Part shown: positions 58,614 to 64,000 of the stretch, in pieces | Position numbering within the stretch: the first letter of the stretch is position 1 | Layout of the letters: each line of letters starts with the position of its first letter | Origin: Microcoleus sp. bin38.metabat.b11b12b14.051 | GTDB taxonomy: Bacteria > Cyanobacteriota > Cyanobacteriia > Cyanobacteriales > Microcoleaceae | DNA length: 64,000 bases | Assembly (NCBI RefSeq): GCF_013299165.1 | Contig: NZ_JAAFKD010000003.1 | Coordinates: 61,381-125,380, forward strand | Direction of reading: 5' to 3' | Notes under the pieces: generated by a model | Told to the model about the DNA's origin: nothing | What the model saw: only the letters and a program-made list of their open reading frames with translations | Database searches by the model: none | Position numbers and translations under genes: made by a program

Positions 58614-59064
58614 AACATCTGCCTCTCTTGTTTTGGTTCTGATACTTCTTAGATTACTATTAGCTTCGGTCTCTGAATTGCTTTAGCAATATTTGTTTGA
58701 ATTACTTATTAGTCTGCAACATCGAAGCAAACTGAAGCTTTGATTAGGATCGCGTTTTTGGGCGATCGACCTAATTGGCTGGTCTATTTCTCCTCAATCA
58801 ACGCCAGCAGTCACAACTTTCAGAAACCCGATTTTTTAAGTTTGTGCCAGGGCTGCAAGCAAATATTGTCCATAAAAAACCGCAACGCTTGAGTTTTTTG
58901 GGTTAATTGCTGAGATTGTTAAATCAACATTTTCATTGATCCTACCATAATATAAATCCCGAAATCAAGCTGAAACCCTCTATTCATAGGCATGATCCAG
59001 GATTTTTTTATGTGGAACCCGCAATCTTAATCAAATATTTACAAAAAGATATGGTATTTGTCAC

Positions 59065-59070
59065 TATAAT
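59065..59070 (+). promoter_or_regulatory. TATAAT upstream of pncB
   Basis: A consensus -10 hexamer 34 bases before the pncB ATG. The nearest -35-like sequence (TTTACA, 59038-59043) is spaced 21 bases away, which is long. As the cluster contains an NrtR-like gene, an NAD-sensing repressor site near here is plausible, but I see no clear palindrome. Confidence 0.4.
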
Positions 59071-59103
59071 TAAAAAAACAAAGTTTGTCCGGGGTTTTTA
59101 GCT

Positions 59104-60516
59104 ATGAAAACTGCGACAGAAAGCCCGCAACTAGCGGGTTGTGAAGAAATCTTAGAAGATCGGGAACTCACAGTTTCCCCAGGAGATTACAGCCTGTTGA
59201 CCGATCTCTACCAGCTAACGATGGCGGCTTGTTACGCCGGGGAAGGCTTAGACGATCGCCCTGCGAGTTTTGAATTGTTCGCGCGCAGGCTACCATCCGG
59301 TTTTGGTTATGCGATCGCCATGGGTTTAGCTCAAGTTCTCGACTATCTAGAGAAATTTCGGTTCTCTGCGGGGCAAATTCAGGCCTTGCAGTCCACCGGG
59401 ATTTTTGCCGGGGCCCCGGAACGATTTTGGACTCTGCTCGCTGCCGCCCGCTTTACTGGGGATGTCTGGGCGGTGCCCGAGGGAACGGCGGTATTTGCCA
59501 ACGAGCCTCTATTGCGGATCGAGGCTCCTCTGTGGCAGGCTCAGTTAGTCGAAACTTATTTGTTGAATGCGATAAATTATCAAACTTTAATTGCGACGCG
59601 GGCTGCGCGGCTGCGGGATGTGGCGGGCCCGGAGGCTAAGCTGCTGGAATTTGGGACGCGCAGGGCTTTTGGGCCGCAAGCTGCTGTGTGGGCGGCGAGG
59701 GCGGCTCTGGCTGCTGGGTTCGATGGCACTTCTAATGTTTTGGCTGCTTTGAAGTTGGGGCGCCAGCCTGTGGGTACGATCGCCCATGCTTTAGTAATGG
59801 CTGTGTCGGCTCTCGAAGGCAGCGAAGACGAGGCGTTTGCAGCTTTTCACCGCTATTTTCCGGGTGCGCCGCTGCTGATCGATACTTACGATACTGTGGC
59901 GGCGGCGCGGATGTTGGCATCGCGAGTAAATAGCGGTGAAATGCCATTGCAAGGCGTGCGCCTGGATTCGGGAGATTTGGCGGCGCTGTCGAAGGAAGTG
60001 CGATCGATCCTGCCGGGGGTGCCAATTATTGCTAGCGGCGATTTGGACGATCGAGAAATTGCTAAATTAAAAAGTGCGGGCGCTTGCATTGACGGTTACG
60101 GTTTGGGGACAAAGTTAGTCAGCGGTTCGCCCGTCAACGGTGTTTATAAGTTGGTGGAAATTGACGGGATTCCGGTGATGAAGGAGGCCAGCGGCAAGGT
60201 AACATATCCAGGAAGAAAGCAAATTTTTAGAACCGTAAAAGATGGAGAAATTATCAGCGATTGTTTGGGACTGACAGGGGAAGAAAATCATAATTTTGCT
60301 TCTCGCATACCATTAATGCAATTGGTTGTCAAGGAGGGCAAGCAAGTTCAGGAGCCGGAAAGTTTGGAGGCGATCGCCAAACGAACTGCTGCTGCTGTCG
60401 CCAGTCTGCCGGCCCAAACTCGCCAACTAAATAACCCAATTTCGCCGCCCGTGGAAATTTCTACCGATTTGCAGATTCTCACTCAAAAAACTCAAAAAAC
60501 TCAAAAGAGTCATTAG
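59104..60516 (+). CDS. pncB: nicotinate phosphoribosyltransferase
   Basis: PncB makes nicotinate mononucleotide from nicotinate and PRPP, the first step of niacin salvage. Motifs: 'SLLTDLYQLTMAACYAGEGL' (about 20-39), 'LLEFGTRRAFGPQAAVWAAR' (about 181-200) and 'GVRLDSGDLAALSKEVRSIL' (about 284-303), with the phosphate-binding 'IDGYGLGTKLVSG'. 470 residues, with a low-complexity QKTQKTQKSH tail at the C-terminus next to a repeat. First gene of the NAD cluster pncB, nadD, nrtR-like, nadE, but a 367-base repeat-containing gap separates it from nadD. Confidence 0.95.
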   Translation: MKTATESPQLAGCEEILEDRELTVSPGDYSLLTDLYQLTMAACYAGEGLDDRPASFELFARRLPSGFGYAIAMGLAQVLDYLEKFRFSAGQIQALQSTGIFAGAPERFWTLLAAARFTGDVWAVPEGTAVFANEPLLRIEAPLWQAQLVETYLLNAINYQTLIATRAARLRDVAGPEAKLLEFGTRRAFGPQAAVWAARAALAAGFDGTSNVLAALKLGRQPVGTIAHALVMAVSALEGSEDEAFAAFHRYFPGAPLLIDTYDTVAAARMLASRVNSGEMPLQGVRLDSGDLAALSKEVRSILPGVPIIASGDLDDREIAKLKSAGACIDGYGLGTKLVSGSPVNGVYKLVEIDGIPVMKEASGKVTYPGRKQIFRTVKDGEIISDCLGLTGEENHNFASRIPLMQLVVKEGKQVQEPESLEAIAKRTAAAVASLPAQTRQLNNPISPPVEISTDLQILTQKTQKTQKSH

Positions 60517-60585
60517 TCATTTGTCATTTGTCATCTTGCCCTGAGCGAAGTCGAAGGGTGGTCATTTGTCATTAGTCATTGGAAG
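60510..60585. repeat. GTCATTTGTC/AGTCATT repeats
   Basis: Repeated GTCATT(A/T)GTC motifs as at 24468-24535, with a CTGAGCGAAGTCGAAGG segment. The first copy overlaps the last pncB codons. Confidence 0.8.
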
Positions 60586-60721
60586 TGTGAGCGTCCTCGC
60601 TCGCAAACCTAGTATAAACCCAGTATATATACCTGCTTCCCAGGCTACAGCCTGGGAACTCCGATCCAGAGGCTCTGCCTCGCTTGGGAAAAAGTCGGCT
60701 CTGCCGACTGATCTACATTAA

Positions 60722-60835
60722 AGGTTCGTAGTGCGGACTTCAGTCCGCTTGCTTGGCAGACTGATCTGCATTAAAGGTTTGTAGTGCGGACTTCAGTCCG
60801 CTTGCTTGGCTGCATTAAAGGTTCGTAGTGCGGTT
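60722..60835. repeat. GTAGTGCGGACTTCAGTCCGC repeats
   Basis: Three direct copies of AAGGTT(C/T)GTAGTGCGGACT plus TCAGTCCGCTTGCTTGG, the last truncated at GTAGTGCGG by the nadD leader. Each core GCGGACTTCAGTCCGC is palindromic. Confidence 0.88.
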
Positions 60836-60883
60836 AATCCCTCGGATACAATCTAACGAGTAATTACCAATTACCCATTTCCT

Positions 60884-61483
60884 ATGCAAAAAATTGCCTT
60901 GTTTGGAACCAGCGCCGATCCACCTACTGCGGGACACAAAACAATCCTGAGTTGGCTTTCTCAACATTTTGACTGGGTGGCAGTTTGGGCCTCAGACAAT
61001 CCTTTTAAGTCGCACCAGACATCCCTCGAACATCGATCGGCAATGCTGCTGTTAATCATTCAAGAAATTAATTCGCCCAGACACAATCTGTGCTTGCATC
61101 CAGAACTCAGCAGCCCGAGGACGCTAGAAACTGTGGAACAAGCAAGATTGCAGTGGCCGGATGCAGAGTTGACGATGGTAATAGGTTCCGACTTAGTGGG
61201 ACAATTGCCTCGCTGGTACAAATTTGAACAGTTGTTAAAAGAAGTCGAGTTGCTGATAGTACCGCGCCCTGGTTATCCGTCAGAAAAATTAGATTTGTGG
61301 CAGTTGAGGCGCTTGGGTGCAGATGTGGCGATCGCATCTTTGAACGCTCCCAATGTTTCTTCTACCTCCTATCGCGAAACAGGAGACACAGAAGCCCTAA
61401 CTCCAACCATAGAGGATTATATTAATCGGGAGCATTTGTACGCATGGCACGAGGCACAAAAAAGAGCGAAGGTTGCTCATTAG
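60884..61483 (+). CDS. nadD: nicotinate-nucleotide adenylyltransferase
   Basis: NadD joins ATP with NaMN to give NaAD. The nucleotidyltransferase motif 'IALFGTSADPPTAGHKTILS' with the GTSADPPTAGH version of GXFXPXHXGH (about 4-15), then 'DNPFKSHQTSLEHRSAMLLL', 'MVIGSDLVGQLPRWYKFEQL' and the C-terminal ISST-like 'NAPNVSSTSYRETG'. 199 residues, normal. Its end overlaps the NrtR-like gene by 40 bases in a different frame, so the two are translationally coupled. Confidence 0.93.
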   Translation: MQKIALFGTSADPPTAGHKTILSWLSQHFDWVAVWASDNPFKSHQTSLEHRSAMLLLIIQEINSPRHNLCLHPELSSPRTLETVEQARLQWPDAELTMVIGSDLVGQLPRWYKFEQLLKEVELLIVPRPGYPSEKLDLWQLRRLGADVAIASLNAPNVSSTSYRETGDTEALTPTIEDYINREHLYAWHEAQKRAKVAH

Positions 61484-62193
61484 CTGACTTTAAAGTAGGA
61501 GTAGATAATGTAATTTTTTCTGTCGATACCGTGCAGAATCGCTTGTTGGTGCTGCTGGTGATGCGGCAAGACGAACCGTTTATCGATACTTGGAGTCTTC
61601 CCGGTACTTTGGTACGGCACGGAGAGTCTCTGGAAAATGCAGCTTACCGAATTTTGTCTGAGAAAATTCGGGTCAAAAATTTGTATTTGGAGCAATTGTA
61701 TACTTTTGGAGAACCGGGGCGCGATCCGAGAGAATTCACCAGGGGCGATCGCTATCTTTCGGTGAGTTATTTTGCGTTGGTGCGGTTTGACGAAGCTGAG
61801 TTAATTGCTGGTAGTGTAGTGGCGGGTGTCGGCCACCGCGTCGGCGGCATTGCTTGGTATCCCGTCCAACAAGTTCCTAAGCTGGCCTTCGATCACAATC
61901 AAATTCTCGAATACGGATACCGACGACTGCGTAACAAACTTGAATACAGCCCGGTAGCTTTTGAAGTTTTGCCGGAGCTTTTTACATTGAGCGATCTGTA
62001 TCAATTGTATACGACTATTTTAGGGGAAAACTTTTCTGATTATTCTAATTTTAGAGCTCGCTTGTTGAAATTGGGTTTTTTGTGCGATACCGGTGTGAAG
62101 GTTTCGCGCGGTGCGGGCCGCCCTGCTAGTTTGTACCGCTTTGATGCGGCGGCTTTTGCTCCTTTAAAAAATAAGCCACTGGTGTTTATCTAG
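61444..62193 (+). CDS. NrtR-like Nudix transcription regulator
   Basis: 249 residues: a Nudix domain (about 15-150) fused to a C-terminal winged helix (about 165-235), the NrtR architecture that represses NAD genes and senses ADP-ribose. The Nudix box is degenerate: 'HGESLENAAYRILSEKIRV' has Ile and Lys in place of two catalytic glutamates, as expected for a sensor without hydrolase activity. Wing-region text 'VKVSRGAGRPASLYRFDAAA'. It overlaps the nadD end and precedes nadE, so it probably regulates its own cluster. The operator is not identified. Confidence 0.88.
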   Translation: MARGTKKSEGCSLADFKVGVDNVIFSVDTVQNRLLVLLVMRQDEPFIDTWSLPGTLVRHGESLENAAYRILSEKIRVKNLYLEQLYTFGEPGRDPREFTRGDRYLSVSYFALVRFDEAELIAGSVVAGVGHRVGGIAWYPVQQVPKLAFDHNQILEYGYRRLRNKLEYSPVAFEVLPELFTLSDLYQLYTTILGENFSDYSNFRARLLKLGFLCDTGVKVSRGAGRPASLYRFDAAAFAPLKNKPLVFI

Positions 62194-62210
62194 CTGTTTC
62201 TTGGATCGCC

Positions 62211-62274
62211 GGGCCCCTAAACAACTAGAAGCCCACCACCCTAGCTTGGTGGAGAGCCCAAATTTTAGGCCCCC
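62211..62274. other. structured intergenic segment after nrtR-like gene
   Basis: GGGCCCCTAAA and TTTAGGCCCCC form an imperfect outer stem, enclosing CCACCA-CCCTAGCT-TGGTGG. It begins 17 bases after the stop codon and could be an intrinsic terminator or a small structured RNA. No family assigned. Confidence 0.35.
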
Positions 62275-62389
62275 GTTCCAGCTCTGAGATTAATCAAGGT
62301 GAATAAATGTAAAATATAAAATGTAAAATCGAGGGACATTCAGGGATCAATTTAGTAATATTAGAAAATAACCTATTTAAGGAGTACCT

Positions 62390-62686
62390 ATGATGAAAGA
62401 CCCTGATGAATGTGCTAATATTCAGGAGGTTCGGGAGGAAATTGATATCATCGATCGAGAAGTTATCGATGCTTTGAGCAAAAGATTTCAATATGTCATC
62501 GCAGCAGCAAGATTCAAAACAACTGAAGCTAGCGTGAGAGCACCCGATCGCTTTCATGCCATGTTGCAACAGCGGCGCGAGTGGGCGAGTGAATCTGGTT
62601 TGAATCCTGATGTAGTTGAAAAACTCTACCGCGATTTGGTAAATCATTTTATTGATGAAGAATTGAAACATTACAAATCTGAGTAA
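62390..62686 (+). CDS. AroQ-fold chorismate mutase/isochorismate lyase-like
   Basis: 98-residue all-helical AroQ-type protein: 'VREEIDIIDREVIDALSKRF' with the conserved R and IDxID spacing, 'AAARFKTTEASVRAPDRFHA' and 'LQQRREWASESGLNPDVVEK' then LYRDLVNHFIDEEL. The closest layout is PchB (isochorismate-pyruvate lyase), which makes salicylate; chorismate mutase activity is also possible. Ribosome site AAGGAG five bases before ATG 62390. It lies between the NrtR-like gene and nadE, but no salicylate or siderophore gene is visible, so its role here is unclear. Confidence 0.85.
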   Translation: MMKDPDECANIQEVREEIDIIDREVIDALSKRFQYVIAAARFKTTEASVRAPDRFHAMLQQRREWASESGLNPDVVEKLYRDLVNHFIDEELKHYKSE

Positions 62687-62773
62687 TGTTTCAAGAAGGT
62701 CAAATCTAGGAGTATACGATATTAAGTCCGCGCGGGCGGACTGTTAGCAAGATTTATGAGGTGACTGGGTAAT

Positions 62774-64000
62774 ATGAAAATTGCGATCGCACAACTCAAC
62801 CCGATTATTGGTGATATCTTTGGCAACTCCAACTTAATTCTGGAGGCGGCGAAAAAAGCTGCTGTTGAGGGCGCAAATTTATTGCTAACACCGGAACTTT
62901 CCTCGATCGGCTATCCGCCGCGCGATTTGTTGATCGATCCGAGTTTCATTGCAGCCGCAGGCGCACAGTTGCAGCACCTCGCCCAAGCTTTGCCGCCGCA
63001 GTTGGCTGTCATAGTTGGTACTGCCGTACCGAATCCTCATGCTGGTAAACTAGGTGGCAAATCCTTGTTTAACAGCGCTGTTTTGTTGCAACATGGCGCC
63101 GTAAAACAAGTTTTTCACAAAAGATTGTTGCCGACGTATGATGTATTTGATGAAGACAGATATTTTGAACCTGGAGAAAGCAGCAATTACTTTACTATTG
63201 GTGAATTCAAAATCGGCGTGACAATTTGTGAAGATTTGTGGAACAATGAGGAGTTTTGGGGTAAACGGAGTTACGCGGGCGATCCGGTTGCTGATTTGGC
63301 AAAATTGGGCGTAGATTTAGTGGTGAATTTGTCGGCATCGCCTTATGCTGCGGGCAAGCGGGGAGTGCGATCGGCAATGTTGCAGCACAGCGTCATTCGC
63401 TGCGGGCTACCGATTGTTTACGCTAATCAGGTAGGCGGAAATGATGATATTATTTTTGATGGCAGCAGTTTTGCGGTGAATCGAAAGGGTGATTTGATTC
63501 AGGTATTGGCTTCTTTTAAAAGTGATTTTGCGGTGGTGGAATATGACGCAGTTAAACAAGATTTAATTGGCAGCGGCGGGAACGGGCAAGATGCCGGTTG
63601 CACAACAAATTTGAGTTTTCATCCGCCTTTAGGAGATGCAGAAATTTGGGAGGCTTTGGTTTTGGGAGTGCGAGATTATGTTCGCAAGTGCGGTTTTTCT
63701 AAGGTGGTACTCGGTTTGAGTGGCGGGATAGATTCGGCTTTGGTGGCGGCGATCGCTAGTTGCGCGATCGGGCCGGAAAACGTGCTGGGAGTGCTGATGC
63801 CTTCTCCTTACAGTTCGGATCATTCGGTTAATGATGCTTTGGAATTAGCGAAAAATCTCGGAATTGCGATCGAACTATTGCCGATCGGCGATTTGATGAA
63901 AACTTACGATCGCACTCTCGCCGATTTGTTTGTCAATACCACTTTCGGGATTGCCGAAGAAAATATCCAATCGCGGATTCGCGGCAATCTGTTGATGGCA
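62774..64000 (+). CDS. nadE: glutamine-dependent NAD synthetase, partial
   Basis: The last step of NAD synthesis, amidating NaAD with ammonia from glutamine. The window holds the first 409 residues and the gene runs off the right edge. N-terminal nitrilase-fold glutaminase: 'MKIAIAQLNPIIGDIFGNSN', catalytic Glu in 'TPELSSIGYPPRD', Lys in 'VFHKRLLPTYDVFDEDRYFE' and Cys in 'VTICEDLWNNEEFWGKR'. The synthetase domain begins with the PP-loop 'VLGLSGGIDSALVAAIASCA' (about 312). All key residues are present. It completes the cluster pncB, nadD, nrtR-like, nadE. Confidence 0.95.
   Translation, partial: MKIAIAQLNPIIGDIFGNSNLILEAAKKAAVEGANLLLTPELSSIGYPPRDLLIDPSFIAAAGAQLQHLAQALPPQLAVIVGTAVPNPHAGKLGGKSLFNSAVLLQHGAVKQVFHKRLLPTYDVFDEDRYFEPGESSNYFTIGEFKIGVTICEDLWNNEEFWGKRSYAGDPVADLAKLGVDLVVNLSASPYAAGKRGVRSAMLQHSVIRCGLPIVYANQVGGNDDIIFDGSSFAVNRKGDLIQVLASFKSDFAVVEYDAVKQDLIGSGGNGQDAGCTTNLSFHPPLGDAEIWEALVLGVRDYVRKCGFSKVVLGLSGGIDSALVAAIASCAIGPENVLGVLMPSPYSSDHSVNDALELAKNLGIAIELLPIGDLMKTYDRTLADLFVNTTFGIAEENIQSRIRGNLLMA

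Overview
The window comes from a filamentous cyanobacterium, probably an Oscillatoriales-type genome such as Microcoleus or Oscillatoria. The octamer GCGATCGC (HIP1) and its core CGATCG are scattered through coding DNA. Several genes are cyanobacterial hallmarks: a cyAbrB regulator, a Ycf46-like AAA protein, a VTE5-like phytol kinase and a DUF2470 protein. The intergenic regions are packed with tandem and palindromic repeats of the kind seen in large filamentous genomes. No rRNA, CRISPR array, transposase or prophage is visible. The species is inferred.

Layout. 0.6-6.3 kb: an RND efflux pair (HlyD-type adaptor and HAE1-type pump). 7-11 kb: an ABC ATPase, then photolyase, a Nudix hydrolase and FolK on the minus strand. 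11-19 kb: a small secreted protein, a Tat-exported PhoX-type phosphatase with a candidate Pho box, a GT1 glycosyltransferase, an SPFH/flotillin-like protein and a DUF2470 protein. 19.6-29 kb: a Ycf46-like ATPase, a site-2 protease with CBS domains, an orphan 463-residue protein and a large Cache/PAS histidine kinase. 29.5-36 kb: cyAbrB1, an Rrf2 regulator, a GFA-type zinc protein, CobD/CbiB, PyrR, a CAT-anticodon tRNA, a membrane-anchored unknown and a CNNM/CorC-like protein. 36-39.3 kb: a broken GGDEF gene, QueC and cytosine deaminase. 39.5-42.4 kb: two paralogous methyltransferases.

42.8-49 kb is the most interesting metabolic block: a URC1-type GTP-cyclohydrolase-II-like protein, a protein with two nucleotide-cyclase domains, and a URC4/DUF1688 protein whose ATG overlaps the cyclase stop (ATGA). 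A uracil phosphoribosyltransferase lies 1.8 kb downstream. With cytosine deaminase and PyrR also within 16 kb, this looks like a cyanobacterial form of the URC uracil-degradation route (cytosine to uracil to UMP to ring breakdown), with a cyclic-nucleotide enzyme built into the operon.

49.4-58.7 kb: a 48-residue protein, a membrane protein, two glycosyltransferases flanking a TPR protein, and a repeat-rich zone. In that zone the 3' end of a small monooxygenase-like gene has been triplicated beside a toxin-antitoxin pair and an orphan ribbon-helix-helix gene. A phytol-kinase-like gene and a 49-residue minus-strand protein follow. 59.1-64 kb: an NAD salvage and synthesis cluster of pncB, nadD, an NrtR-like Nudix regulator, a small AroQ-type protein and the start of nadE, which runs off the window.

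Mobile-repeat activity runs through the whole window. Palindromic families sit in most gaps, several look like MITEs with good terminal inverted repeats, and in three places repeat DNA appears to have become coding or to have set a gene's end.
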